From: Parcubacteria group bacterium
GTDB taxonomy: Bacteria > Patescibacteriota > Minisyncoccia > Moranbacterales > JAKLHP01
Direction of reading: 5' to 3'
Assembly: GCA_041657845.1 (NCBI GenBank)
Contig: JBBABD010000007.1
Coordinates: 1-41,769, forward strand
Length of the DNA: 41,769 bases
Numbering within the stretch: position 1 is the stretch's first letter; every line of letters starts with the position of its first letter. Made by a program: the position numbers and the translations under genes. Below are positions 29,947 through 41,200 of this stretch, in pieces. The notes under the pieces are model-generated. The model was given only the letters and a program-made list of their open reading frames with translations, was not told the origin of the DNA and did not search any database.

Positions 29947-31206
29947 TTACGAAGATTTAGTATTTCCAGCATGCATTCCTGCCGCGTATCCCGTACTCCA
30001 GCAGATTTGAAGATTATATCCGCCGGTCGGACCATCCAGATCCAGAATTTCTCCGGCAAAGTAAAGATTTTTAATTTTTCGAGATTGCATCGTTTTGGAA
30101 TCTACCTCTTTAAGATTCACTCCTCCGCTGGTAACGATTGCCTGGTCAAATCCCAAAAGGCTGCCTACCGTCATTTTCATTTCCTTAAGCAGATGCAGAA
30201 TCTTTTTTCTTTCTTCCTTGGTGATGAAATGCAATTTTTGATGCGGATCAATTCCGGAAAGTTTCAAAAATGTTTCAATCATTTTTTGGGGTAAAAGTTC
30301 GGGAAGGTAATTTTTGAAATCCTTCTTCCTGTTATCTTCAAAATCCCTTTGCAATCTTTTGTCAAGTTGCAACAAATCCAAAGCCGGTTTCAAATCAATT
30401 TCTATTATCACTTCTCCATTTTTCAAAAGTTCTCCGATTTTTTTGCTTGCATCCAAAATTATTGGACCGCTAATTCCAAAGTGCGTGAAAAGCATTTCGC
30501 CGAATCGGCAGTCTTGCTTTTTTCCATTTTGGAAAATATTTATTTGGATATTCTTAAGGCTCAAGCCTTGCAAATCTTTTATCCAATTTTCTTTTATTTT
30601 TACCGGAACAAGCGATGGCTCCGGATTCACAATAATATGACCCATTTCTTTTGCCCAAATATAACCATCTCCTGCTGATCCGGTTATCGGATAGGCTTTT
30701 CCTCCGACAGCCAGAATGAACTTGTCGGCAAAAATATTTTCTTCTTTTAATTTAACGCTTTCAATTTTTCCTTTGCTAATTTTGAATCCAAACACTTCTC
30801 TTCCCAAAAGCATCTGCACATTATTTTTCTTTAAATATTCTTTCAAAATATTCAAAACATCTTCCGCTTTATCGGAAATCGGAAAAACTCTTCCGCCTCT
30901 TTCAATTTTTGTCTTGAGTCCTTTTTCTTCAAAAAATTTAATCACTTCTTCCGGCCCAAACTGCGAAAAAGAAGAAAAAAGAAATTTCCCATTTTTTCCT
31001 ATTTTTTTAATAAATTCTCGACTATCAAATTCCGCTTGAGTAATGTTACACCGTCCTTTTCCGGTAATCAAAAGTTTTCTGCCCAGAGTCCTGTTTCTAT
31101 CGATAATAACAACACTAGCGCCGCTTTCCGCCGCTTTTCCCGCCGCCATCATTCCCGCCGGACCTCCGCCAATCACCGCCACATCGAATTTTTGTTTAGT
31201 TTCCAT
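29947..31206 (-). CDS. HI0933/BaiN-family FAD-dependent oxidoreductase
   Basis: The 419-residue flavoprotein opens with the Rossmann motif VAVIGGGPAGMMAAGKAAESG. It has the family signatures RTLGRKLLITGKGRCNIT and a C-terminal TSGGVNLKEVDSKTMQSRKIKNLYFAGE ending in the FAD loop DGPTGGYNLQICWSTGYAAG. Members (HI0933, YhiN, BaiN) bind FAD and probably NAD(P)H, but most have no proven substrate. It follows the glucosaminidase-like gene by 36 bases, so co-transcription is likely. Confidence 0.9.
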   Translation of the reverse strand: METKQKFDVAVIGGGPAGMMAAGKAAESGASVVIIDRNRTLGRKLLITGKGRCNITQAEFDSREFIKKIGKNGKFLFSSFSQFGPEEVIKFFEEKGLKTKIERGGRVFPISDKAEDVLNILKEYLKKNNVQMLLGREVFGFKISKGKIESVKLKEENIFADKFILAVGGKAYPITGSAGDGYIWAKEMGHIIVNPEPSLVPVKIKENWIKDLQGLSLKNIQINIFQNGKKQDCRFGEMLFTHFGISGPIILDASKKIGELLKNGEVIIEIDLKPALDLLQLDKRLQRDFEDNRKKDFKNYLPELLPQKMIETFLKLSGIDPHQKLHFITKEERKKILHLLKEMKMTVGSLLGFDQAIVTSGGVNLKEVDSKTMQSRKIKNLYFAGEILDLDGPTGGYNLQICWSTGYAAGMHAGNTKSS

Positions 31207-31242
31207 AGATTAAAATAAAAACTGAATAATAGTAATATATTC

Positions 31243-31821
31243 TCAGTAATAAACTTTGTCAAAATAATATCTCACATCCCATTCCCATTTCTTGACGCTA
31301 AAGAAGCTATGGCCTGAACAATCCCATCCGCATTTCCAGGCTAAGGCCATTTTTTCCGGAGAATTTACTTTTTTATCAACAAGGTCTTTTATCCTTTTCC
31401 CCACATCATTTACCGCTTGCTCCGGAGAATCGAAACAACTATATCCTGAATTAGTCTGGTTATATGTTCCTCGATAGCCCCAATAATTGTAGCAAGTTTT
31501 TCCGTCTTTTTGAGGAGAGCGCTTTCCCCAATTGCTTTCTTTTTTGGCAATTGCCACTAGAAAGGCCGCTGACATCCTGTCCTGCTTGGAAATGTATGGA
31601 GCCATTTCTTGTATCGGATATCCGGAGACCATTGAATTCAACCGGCTCTCCAGATCATAGGAAAAATCGGTGCTGGAAACTATTCCTTTGTTTTTAAGCA
31701 CTTCCGCAACAAAAAAAATGACTGCCAAAAAAACCAAAACCATCAAAGAGACAAGGATAATTTTGAAATGATTGAAATTCAAGGTTATTGTTTTTTCTTT
31801 TTTATTTTTCCTATTTTTCAT
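31243..31821 (-). CDS. Membrane-anchored glucosaminidase / lysozyme-like protein
   Basis: The 192-residue protein has a basic N-terminus, one membrane helix (FKIILVSLMVLVFLAVIFFVAEVL) and an extracytoplasmic domain. That domain contains SAAFLVAIAKKESNWGKRSPQ, in which the Glu of KKES is at the position of the catalytic Glu of lysozyme-like folds. TCYNYWGYRG and CFDSPEQAVNDVGKRIKDLV are typical of glucosaminidase/lytic enzymes of the cell wall. Four cysteines may form disulfides. It probably trims peptidoglycan. Its start overlaps the cyclophilin gene by 11 bases. Confidence 0.8.
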   Translation of the reverse strand: MKNRKNKKEKTITLNFNHFKIILVSLMVLVFLAVIFFVAEVLKNKGIVSSTDFSYDLESRLNSMVSGYPIQEMAPYISKQDRMSAAFLVAIAKKESNWGKRSPQKDGKTCYNYWGYRGTYNQTNSGYSCFDSPEQAVNDVGKRIKDLVDKKVNSPEKMALAWKCGWDCSGHSFFSVKKWEWDVRYYFDKVYY

Positions 31822-32515
31822 TAAGAAGCATTATGCTTTTAATAACCACATCTTCCACCGGACGATCATTGGCTCCGGTTTTCACATTTTCAATTTTGAG
31901 AGCTGTGTCCATGCCTGACAAAACAATTCCAAAAACCGTATAGCTTGGCGGAAGAGGCGCCTCGGGACTAGCCGTCACAATAAAAAACTGGCTGCCGTTG
32001 GTATTTGGACCGGAGTTGGCCATAGCCAGCGTCCCTTGCGGATATTTTTCCGTTCCTTTGAGTTCATCATTGAATTTATATCCGGGACCGCCGGTTCCCC
32101 AAGTAGACGAATCTCCCGTCTTGGAATTAGGATCTCCTCCTTGAATCATAAAACCTTTGATTACTCGATGGAATTTTATCCCGTCATAAAATTTTTGGTC
32201 AGAGAGCTTCATAAAATTATTAACCGTAATCGGAGCTTCGGCATTGTAGAATTTTACTTTAATTTTCCCAAGGTTGGTTTCGATTTCGGCCGCGTTATAC
32301 TTTTCGGTATAGTTTAAAACATCCGGGCTGACATCATTATTTTTTTCCTGACTTTTTGCATTTAGCGTGCTTGAGATATGATCTGTGTTTTGCGTTTGAT
32401 TTTGATCCATATTTTTTTGATTTTTGCTTATGCTGCCGCTTTGCTGGGAACTGCACCCAGAAAGCAACATCACAATTGCAATAAATGATAACGATAACAA
32501 TATTTTTGACCTCAT
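31811..32515 (-). CDS. Cyclophilin-type peptidyl-prolyl cis-trans isomerase, lipoprotein
   Basis: The 234-residue protein has a lipoprotein signal (MRSKILLSLSFIAIVMLLSGC) with the lipobox Leu-Ser-Gly-Cys at about residue 21. A Ser/Asn/Gln-rich linker follows, then a cyclophilin domain with FHRVIKGFMIQGGDP, LAMANSGPNTNGSQFFI and YTVFGIVLSGMD. It helps fold exported proteins at the outer face of the membrane. It is the first gene of a unit with the glucosaminidase-like and HI0933-family genes. Confidence 0.93.
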   Translation of the reverse strand: MRSKILLSLSFIAIVMLLSGCSSQQSGSISKNQKNMDQNQTQNTDHISSTLNAKSQEKNNDVSPDVLNYTEKYNAAEIETNLGKIKVKFYNAEAPITVNNFMKLSDQKFYDGIKFHRVIKGFMIQGGDPNSKTGDSSTWGTGGPGYKFNDELKGTEKYPQGTLAMANSGPNTNGSQFFIVTASPEAPLPPSYTVFGIVLSGMDTALKIENVKTGANDRPVEDVVIKSIMLLNEK

Positions 32516-32564
32516 AATGATTCTAGCTTTAGTTATTAATTTAACCGCAGGTATATTCTACCAT

Positions 32565-32597
32565 AAAAAAACAGTCCCGAATATTCGGGACTGTTTG
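32565..32597 (-). terminator. Rho-independent terminator of the cold-shock gene
   Basis: AACAGTCCCGAA and TTCGGGACTGTT form a perfect hairpin with almost no loop, followed on the minus strand by seven T. It begins 25 bases past the stop codon of the cold-shock gene. Confidence 0.88.
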
Positions 32598-32621
32598 AAA
32601 TTTCAATATAGATACGTCGAA

Positions 32622-32822
32622 CTATATTCTTTTTACCTGAGTTGCATTTGGTCCTTTTGGGCTTTCGCTTACTTCGAATTCAACTGCATCACCTTCTCGA
32701 AGTTCATTGAATTGAACATCAACGAGTTCTTTCGAATGAAAGAAAAGGTCTTTGTCGCCTCCTTCAGGAGTAATGAAACCAAAACCTCGCTCGGTCAGTT
32801 TCTTTATTGTTCCTTTTGCCAT
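32622..32822 (-). CDS. Cold-shock protein (CspA family)
   Basis: From the ATG at 32820-32822 the protein is 66 residues (MAKGTIKKLTERGFGFITPE...), the normal CspA length. A TTG start 12 bases further upstream is possible but less likely. The RNA-binding motifs RNP1 (GFGFI) and RNP2 (DLFFH) are present, as is the NATQVKRI ending. It binds single-stranded RNA and DNA as a chaperone. It has its own promoter, a long structured leader and a terminator. Confidence 0.95.
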   Translation of the reverse strand: MAKGTIKKLTERGFGFITPEGGDKDLFFHSKELVDVQFNELREGDAVEFEVSESPKGPNATQVKRI

Positions 32823-32894
32823 TGTTTTTAACAAAAATTTGATTAAATGCTCACTTGGGTTCTATGCAAGAAAAGTTCGACTACGCTGCTTCTG

Positions 32895-32912
32895 CATGCC
32901 ACCGTGGCATAT
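32895..32912 (-). promoter_or_regulatory. Hairpin in the cold-shock gene leader
   Basis: ATGCCAC and GTGGCAT form a near-perfect palindrome in the roughly 90-base leader of the cold-shock mRNA. Long structured leaders control cspA expression by temperature in other bacteria, so a similar role is possible. Confidence 0.4.
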
Positions 32913-32916
32913 GTCT

Positions 32917-32945
32917 ATGATAGCACCTTACACAACATAAGTCAA
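32917..32945 (-). promoter_or_regulatory. Promoter of the cold-shock gene
   Basis: On the minus strand TTGACT (32940-32945, five of six) and TATCAT (32917-32922, five of six) are separated by exactly 17 bases. The transcript would have a leader of about 90 bases. Confidence 0.75.
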
Positions 32946-33009
32946 ATCGAAATATCAAAAAAGTAAAATGATGCAACTATTTACATAGCCAGTATTAAAT
33001 TAAAAAAAG

Positions 33010-34335
33010 CTATTCATATCTCAAAGCCTCCAAAGCATGGATCTTCGCCGCACGAAATGCCGGCATAATTCCAGTGATAATTCCCAGAAAAACAATAAAA
33101 CAGGCGATGGAAATGATAAAAGAAGAAGGGATAAAAACAAAATAAGCCAAACTTACACCCATTCTGCTTCCCATCACAATCATCACCTTGTTCACTAAAA
33201 AAGCAAAACCGCATCCAGCAAAAAAGCCAATCACTCCGCCCATAAAGCTTATTATCATAGATTCAAGCACAAACATTTTGAAAACATCGATTCTTTTAGT
33301 TCCAAGCGCTTTTAGAATTCCAATTTCCTTGGTTCGCTGGAGAAGAGATACGCTTAAAGTATTAAGCATTCCCATAACCGATATGGACATTATTATTATT
33401 CCAAAAATCACCATAATGATTCTCACCGTGTTGAAAAAATTGTTAATATCAACGAGCAAATCATTGACGCTATCCGTCAGGAAACCCATTTGTTCTAATT
33501 GCGCTTTGACATTATCGAATTTGGCCATATCAGAAATCGCAACTTTTCCTTCTTGAGCCGAATTAATCCCGAATTTGTCCTCAAGAGTTTTGAATGGGAT
33601 ATAAATATAAGCGTTGTCGGTTCCAGATATGACTCCCGAAATTGATATCTCATTATTTTCCGCCACGCTGTCTTCTCCCGCCTTAGAATTAATATCCTTC
33701 GTAATCATAATATTATAGGTTATTGTTTTTCCAATCGCATCATATGAATTCTGAAATCCCAGAAGGCTAGCTAATCGATCGGAAATAAGCACATTATTTT
33801 CTTCATTGAAAAATTTTCCTCCATTTTGCCTGTAATTAATTCTGGCCATATCCAAATAATCAACAGTTGTGCCATAAATAACCACGTCCGTTTGCGATTC
33901 CCCTAAAATAATCTTTCCTCCTCCGTTAACTCTTCTTTCTATTTTTTCCACTCCATCAATATTTTTTATTTTGTCCACCGATTCTCCATTCAGAAAGACG
34001 AAATTATCCAGATTTCCATTACTTACATCGATAACGTTAATCGGGTTATCCTTAGTCACCTCATCCACAATCATTCTTTGTACTCCAAATCCCATGCTTA
34101 ATAAGAACGTGATGATCGCAATTCCTAGAGCCACCCCTCCAATTGTTAGAACCGACCTCGTTCGACTTACCTTAAGATTTTTAAGACTAATATAAAGAAT
34201 CATAGAAAGACTGATGCCCATATGTTTTTCCTTCCAGGTTTCTTTTGGCTTTTCTCCAATGGTATAATTAATGTCCTCTCCTCGGACACCCTTTCCCATA
34301 ATTCCTTCTTTTTTTGAAAAAAGTTTAAACTTCAT
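33010..34335 (-). CDS. MacB/FtsX-family ABC transporter permease
   Basis: The start is taken at the ATG 34333-34335 (MKFKLFSKKEGIMGKG), which overlaps the end of the ATPase gene by 11 bases; this gives 441 residues. A longer frame to 34401 would overlap by 77 bases and is less likely. A cytoplasmic N-terminus of about 50 residues is followed by the first helix (SVLTIGGVALGIAIITFLLSMG). An extracytoplasmic domain and three helices follow, with LLQRTKEIGILKALGTKRID and the end PAFRAAKIHALEALRYE. It is the third MacB-like permease in this window. It is encoded behind a giant surface protein. Confidence 0.88.
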   Translation of the reverse strand: MKFKLFSKKEGIMGKGVRGEDINYTIGEKPKETWKEKHMGISLSMILYISLKNLKVSRTRSVLTIGGVALGIAIITFLLSMGFGVQRMIVDEVTKDNPINVIDVSNGNLDNFVFLNGESVDKIKNIDGVEKIERRVNGGGKIILGESQTDVVIYGTTVDYLDMARINYRQNGGKFFNEENNVLISDRLASLLGFQNSYDAIGKTITYNIMITKDINSKAGEDSVAENNEISISGVISGTDNAYIYIPFKTLEDKFGINSAQEGKVAISDMAKFDNVKAQLEQMGFLTDSVNDLLVDINNFFNTVRIIMVIFGIIIMSISVMGMLNTLSVSLLQRTKEIGILKALGTKRIDVFKMFVLESMIISFMGGVIGFFAGCGFAFLVNKVMIVMGSRMGVSLAYFVFIPSSFIISIACFIVFLGIITGIMPAFRAAKIHALEALRYE

Positions 34336-35203
34336 TTTTTTCTGCATTAGTATTTTGATTATTCTGGGCAGGAACTTCCGAAACAGAAAAATCATCCTCA
34401 TTATTTAAATCAGAAATAATTTCTCCATCGACCATTTTTACCGCCCTAGTAGCATAATGAAATTGGTCGGCGTTGTGAGAAACCATTAATACTGTTATTC
34501 CAAATTTTTCATTAAAATTTTTGATAAGATCCATAAGCTGGACTCCGGATTTTTGATCCAAATTTCCTGTCGGCTCATCGGCAATAATGAATTTCGGATT
34601 GAGAAGAAGCGACCTGGCAAAAGCTACTTTTTGCTGTTGCCCTCCGGAAAGATCAAACGGACGATAATGCGCCCACTCTTTCATCCCTACTATTTCTAAA
34701 GTTTTGTATGCCCGCTCAACGCTTTCTCGATATCCGCGTCCTCCAATAAATCCCGGGATAGCAACATTTTCGATCACCGAAAGTGATTTTATCCAAAAAG
34801 CCTGCTGAGGAATAAAGCCAATATACTGATTTCTAAAAAATGCTCTCCAGTTCTTAGTATGATCCCAGATACTTTCATCTTCTACATAAATCGATCCGCT
34901 AGTTGGAGGTTCCAGCCCGTAAATAGTATGAAGAAGGGTTGATTTTCCGCAACCTGAAGGTCCGATAAGCATCACGAATTCCCCCCTTTTTATTTCAAAA
35001 CTCACTTTTTTCAAAATATTCACCGTGGTTGATCCCAGAACAAAATCCTTGGATATTTCTAGGACTTTCACCACCGCATCTCCTGCCGCATGATGTCCAA
35101 AATCAGCAGATAAATCGGCATGCTCTCCCAAAATATTTTCCTGCATGGAAACAATCTCTTCGTCCTGATTTTCTTTTTGTTTTTGACTTTTTATCTCTGC
35201 CAT
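34325..35203 (-). CDS. ABC transporter ATP-binding protein (MacB/LolD type) with N-terminal extension
   Basis: The 292-residue protein has about 45 extra residues at its N-terminus (MAEIKSQKQKENQDEEIVSM...) before the ATPase core. Walker A is LIGPSGCGKSTLLHT, the Q-loop lies in IGFIPQQAFWIKSLSVIENVA, the signature is DLSGGQQQKVAFARSL, Walker B is FIIADEPTGNLD, and the switch His is in MVSHNADQFHYA. The C-terminus is acidic and Asn-rich. The gene overlaps the end of the giant surface-protein gene by 13 bases and the start of the permease, so the three are translated together. Confidence 0.9.
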   Translation of the reverse strand: MAEIKSQKQKENQDEEIVSMQENILGEHADLSADFGHHAAGDAVVKVLEISKDFVLGSTTVNILKKVSFEIKRGEFVMLIGPSGCGKSTLLHTIYGLEPPTSGSIYVEDESIWDHTKNWRAFFRNQYIGFIPQQAFWIKSLSVIENVAIPGFIGGRGYRESVERAYKTLEIVGMKEWAHYRPFDLSGGQQQKVAFARSLLLNPKFIIADEPTGNLDQKSGVQLMDLIKNFNEKFGITVLMVSHNADQFHYATRAVKMVDGEIISDLNNEDDFSVSEVPAQNNQNTNAEKNEV

Positions 35204-38200
35204 AATTTTGTTACCCAGCCGAATTTATTGCTGAAAGTATTAACGACAATTTCCGTCGCATTGTCCTTGGCCCCTTCTACTACGACGGTTACCGAGTTAG
35301 AATTTGTTTTATTGTCTGCCATATCAACCGCTTCCACCACATAACTATAAACTTGTCCCGGATCAACCGGAATAGTTACTAAGTGATAAGTATTAGCCGG
35401 GTCTTCGGCTGTACTTTGTTCGAAATTATTGAGGATAGTTCCTTTTCCGAAAAGCACTTTAGTTTTTGTCGTCTCATCCGTTTCTATTTTAACATACAAA
35501 TTAGCTTTCGCATCCTTTCCTCTTCCTGTTACTCTTCCTACTGCGCGATTGGTTGTCAGTCCTGGAGGACGGCTGTCGGTTAGCGTGGTGACTTTAGCGC
35601 TCATCGTCGCCGCTTCAATTCCGTTGCTGTCTATTCCACTGGCAATTACCTCATATTCAATCGCAGGATCAAGTCCTTCGATTGTCGCTGAATGTTCCGT
35701 GCTCAGATCATTTACTAAATAATTATGATAGCTAGATTCGCTTGAACCCTTAAATTTAACTAAAGTGGATGTGGGATGAGTAGTTGTGTATCCAACTGCA
35801 ATCGTTGGAATATCGACTGCTTCTTTGTTTTGCACTGTCATATTTTCCACTCTTGGCTGCTCCAAGGTAGTAAAAGCATATTGGTCGGAACTGAAAGAAT
35901 TCAGATCGGCGTCAAGACATTCTATTTGATAGAGATACTGAGTAGCGCTTTCCAGAATAGAAAGCTTTTGAATGTGAGTCGTTCCGCCAGCAGATTCTTC
36001 AACAGTGTTAGTAAAACTTCCTTTTCCGTATTTCAATGTACAGGTTCCGCTCATATTTGTCGTCCAGGAAATATTAGCCGTACTTAATCCTACTTCCGAA
36101 GTAACTACATCGGAAATAGTTGGAGGATCATTAGTGGTGAAATTAGAAACTACCGACGTTCCAATGTTCCCATCCGGATCAACAAATTTTACTCGATAAT
36201 AATATTTAGTAGCCGCATTTAATCCGGTAAGATTTACTGTGTGAGAAGTGACGCTGTCTATCTGTCCGTTGGTTTGTCCGAGGGTAATAGAAGTTCCGTA
36301 CTCGATAAATGAGCTAGCTACTCGATTCGTCGACCAGGCAATAGTAGCCGCAAAAGACGCCACAGAAATCGCCGGTTCAGTCACGATATCAGGAGGACTG
36401 GTGTAGCGCCCGGTTGGGATAAGTTCTACCGTGCTAGTGGCAATAGAAAAGTTATTGGTCTTATCTTTCGATTTTACATAATAATAGTAAAGTTTGCTTT
36501 CTAGCTCTGTATCTACATAAGCCGAACCGGTGGTTGTCGCAATTTCTTCGAAATCGACATTGTCATCGGAACGATAGATCGCATACCCAGCAAAGTTTCC
36601 CGGATCATAGCTGGCCGGAGTGCTCCATTTGAGCGCAAGAGAATATTCAGCACTTTCCCGATCGGAAGTATCGAATATTTGGACGTTGAGAGGCGATCCA
36701 GGAGCAGAAGTTTCTGCATAGAAAAGAACTTGCGCCGGATTCACCCAGTCAATATCAGTTGAATTAGTTTTCAATCCTCCTTCATTCAAAGCTACTACAT
36801 AGAAAATATTTTCTCCGTATTGAGTAGCAAACGGTCCAGGTCCAGCTGCTTTGGCTGTTGTTTCGATGGTATTGTAAGCTGTTGGCCGAGCATTGACTGA
36901 ATAATAATATTTAAGCTTTGATGGATCCCCGGAATAAGATTCCGGCAAATCCCAAGTAAAAGTAAACTCATTATCAGCATTATCTTCCTCATCCGGGTCG
37001 ACAGTTAGAATAGTTGGCGGAGAAGCGGCTCCTCCGGAGTAATAATAATCTTGAATTAAGGCCACTGAAGCATTTCCGGCATTATCAACTGCGCGCAAAT
37101 AGAAAGTATTTTTATTTGGCTGATAAGGCTCTGCCTGAATAGAAACGGTCGCAGGATCAGGAATATCTGTCCAAACTCCTGCTTCATCTCCTCCGGTTCG
37201 GTATTGAAATTTGGCAAGTTGTGAATTAGCATCAACTGAATCATCCGCCCAAGTAAAAGTAAACAGCGAAGCGGAAGAATATCCAGTCGGATTGACTGAA
37301 GTCGTAGACGGATTTGATGGAGCAACACTATCATAGCGATATATAAAGGCAGGATAAATATCAACTGGCACCATTCCAGCATTATCTATTGCCTGAATTC
37401 GAAGATAATAATATTGCCCGCTAGTCATTCCAGCTGCAGTATAGTTTGTTTCTGTTTGGAGTTGGCTCGGCTCTCCGTCTATTTCTGTTCCGAAATAAAC
37501 ATAATAACCCGCCACTCCGGAACCGCCTGAATTATCTGCCGCTCCTCCGGCAGTTTCAGCCGCCGGCCATTCAAAGTAAGGCGCCTCATTTCCATACCAA
37601 GTATCGGTAACTATTGGAGTTGTTTTAGTGCTAGTTGAATAAGCACTAATTGAAGTTGGATTGCTTGGGGCAGAAAGATCTTGATAATAATTAATTGAAA
37701 AATCATCAAGCTTTGGAGAATAAATCTGATCAGAAGAGCTGAAAATCATTTTTGCTTGAATATAGCGTTCTGGGTTTGAATTTATAGAAAACCTATGCGT
37801 GTTTCCTGAAGTATGATCATCGGAAACAGTTGACCAGCTTCCCCAATTTGAATTGTTGGCAGAAGTCCTAGTCTGAATTTCCAAAGATGTATTAGCAGGA
37901 AGAGTATAATTGGCAGTAAGATTAGCAAAGCGATAGGCTTGAGCAAGATCAATCGATTCTGAAGTATACGTTCCCGTTTTTTCAAATCCGGTTCCGTTAG
38001 CGGATGAACTAACTACATAGCTGTACAAACCATCAGAATAAGTAGTTCCTCCTCCAGCTCCGGTAATTACCCAGTTCCGACTGGAAGCGTTCGTTCCGAT
38101 TCCTCCATAAGTCGCTTGCCCGGGAATAACGCTTAAGGCTTCCCAATCCGGATTAGACTCGTTAGTGTCATAGCGGTAATAGTTATTTGGATTAGTATTT

Positions 38201-41200
38201 CCTCCTTGCGTCACGTAGAGATACCCGTCTTTGCCGTCAATCAAAGACGCTCCATAATTAACATTGGCCGGAAGAAGATTTGAAGTAGTCCAGGAATCAT
38301 CTTCGAAGTCTCCGCTTATCTTGCAATTAGTCCGCGAATTTCCAGCCGAAATGCGATAAATAGTTTCATCTTTGTATATTATCTTGCTTCCGTTTCCACT
38401 CGTACAGCTTCCGGTTGTCGACAACGCTTGCCAACGAGAACCAGGCGAACCATCGGTATCATAACGCCACCAGGTTGTCGATCCTCCTTGCGTTAAATAA
38501 ATGTATTGCGATCCGTCGTAGGCCATAGAAGATCCGGCAGCCAGAAGAGCAGGCGGGCGATCAGTTGTTATCTCTGTCCAGGAATTAGTCTCAATATCAT
38601 ATTTGTAAAAATACGGGTTAGTCGTGTCTGTTCCGGTTCTCCTTGTCCTAATTCCACTTCCTGAAACATAATAGATAGCACTCTCCGTTCCATTGTAAAC
38701 AATATTCGATCCATTGTAAGCGCCGATTGGAAGATCGGCCAAAGAATTAAATGAACCTGTTGAAGTGTCATATTTTCCAAAGGTATTGTCATAAGCTCCC
38801 CGACCAAGATAAATATTCCCGTTTCCATCGTCGGCCATTAAAGCTCCATTTGAAAATGGGAAATAAACCGACCCGCTTACGTCATGAGGCCCGAAGAAAT
38901 CCCTATTGGGAAGCTCCCAGGTATTAGTTGCAATATTAAATCTGTAGAAGGCAGTAGAGGATGTTCCTCCGCGTGTCGTATACAAATAACCATTATAATA
39001 TTTCATTGAAGCGCCATAATAAATCGTGGACGGCGCATCGGGAAGAAATGACCAAGTTTCAGTATTGATATCATATTTCAAAAACTTCATTCGATTATTC
39101 CCTGACAGAGCATAGATGGTATGATCTCCGTCAAATTCCATACTTCCTCCAATATAAAATCCGATTGGAGCCGCGGGAAGTGTAGTCCAAGCATCTTCGG
39201 TTTCTCCATGGCCTCCGTCATCGGCAATGGAATATTTAGCAAAGTATGGATAGAAACCTCCCTGAAGAACATAAATATTATTTCTTCCATCATAAATAGA
39301 ATCTGCTCCATAGGATGTCTTTTGCCCATCGGATGTGTTCGGATTTCCGAAATCGGCATTTTCCATCTGAGTCCATTCTGGCGTACAATCGTCCTGTTCG
39401 TTGCAAGTATCAAATCGATAGAAAGCATCATCTCCTCCCGGAGTCATGTAGATGTACCGGCTTCCGTCATAATTCAAAATCGAACCGTAAGTAAAAATTT
39501 TCGGAGCGTCATCCATCTGAAGCCATCTATGATTAGCAATGTCATATCTCCAAAAAGTTGGCTGCGATACTCCTCTGGACGCGTAAAGATATCCTTCCGG
39601 TCCTTCCGTTATGGTTCCTCCGTTATAAATTCCCAAAGGAGCCAAGTCTAGTTCGGTCGGATTAGCAGTTGAATTTATCCACGTATCCGTTTCAATTTCA
39701 TAACGCATCAAAACCTGAGTATTGTTTCCCTGAAAAGTATACAGACAATGGTTTCCATTTAAACTTTCTTCTCCAGCTGTTTTGCATTCGCCCATAGCTA
39801 GTTCTCCTCCTATATATGTATAGTACGGAGAAGCGGAAAGTCTAGATTGATTCCAAAAACCGGAAACATTATTGAGGCGAAGAGATCCATCAACCGAACT
39901 ATAAGAAATTTTTCCGCTATCGAAATCTGCTCCCGTCTTATTAAAATCATCCTGAAGACTTTTAGTGACCGTTTGTTCAGGTGAGACCCCTTTGTATTTA
40001 TAAATGAATGGCGACCAGGCATCCGAAACCAAATTATTATTATCCTTCGCTTTTATTATTAGATAATATGTTCCGTAATTGTGCACTGGATCAGTATCGT
40101 AATTCATCGCTTCATTTACGGAATAGTTAGTTGCTGTCTGATAGACTCCATCTGTTATTGGATTAGCTTCGCTATTTTTTCCGAAATATACATAATACCC
40201 GGCAACTCCCGATCCATTATCTTCTCCGGCAGTCCAGCTAAAATAGGGATGTTCATGGGTATATTCATTGTCTGTTAAAATAGCTTCGCCATCCCGTTCA
40301 GACGAAGAAACTAGATTTTCCGGAACGGAAGGATTCGTATCGCTGGAAGCATAAGAAATTGTATAATCATAAACGGTCGGGGTACTTGTGCCATTTGAAG
40401 TTGAAAGAGTGATTTTAATATAAGCATACCTGCTGATTGTTAAGTCACTGATTACCCCATCTGTAATATTGTGCCAAGAAGTACACGCAGATTGATCGGC
40501 ATTACTGCACAATTCATAAGTTACACTCGTATTGGCAGGAGTATCTTGATTAAAAGAAAACGACGTTCCGCTTGATACCTGACCCAAATCAATCGCATCG
40601 CTTACGTATGTATTAGTTCCAGTAGTTGGATAATTATTAGTCGGCACAGTAAAGCTCCACATATCTGCTGAAGCTGAAGGCAATCCGACTCCCTGCCCGA
40701 TCGTCGCATAAATTGAACTTCCTCCAGCATACTCAATCGAAGCTCCTCTTTCTGGACCTCTTCCGAAAGTAAATTTCTGGCTGTTCGGAAGATGTCTCCA
40801 CGCGTTAGCTGTAATATCATATTCCCATGTTTCATCTTTATATAATCCAGCTAAGGCGTATATCTTTGAGTTGTTCGAATCATAAGTCATATCCGATCCA
40901 TAATGTTGAGAGAAAGGCGTCTTAGTTAAATTAGACCAAGTGCCTGAAGACACGGTGTATTTTAGAAAAGCCGTTTCTCCATCTCCCGGAAACATATAGA
41001 CGTCCGTTCCATCTGAAGTAATTCTGGCTCCGATATAAGGATAATAAGTGGTTATTTGGCCGGAAGTGTTAATGGCTGTTGCGATACAACTTCCCCAAGC
41101 GGGCGTAGATAACCCTGAGTTGTACCTGTACATGCAAGGATTCGCTCCTCCGCGGATATAATAAATATCATTTCCGACAAATGCCAGTCCGGCTCCATCA

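Noticed and set aside
32872..32895. tRNA-like T-loop sequence (gttcgactacg) near the cold-shock gene
   Set aside because: No matching acceptor, D or anticodon stems can be drawn around it; it lies in the leader of the cold-shock mRNA.
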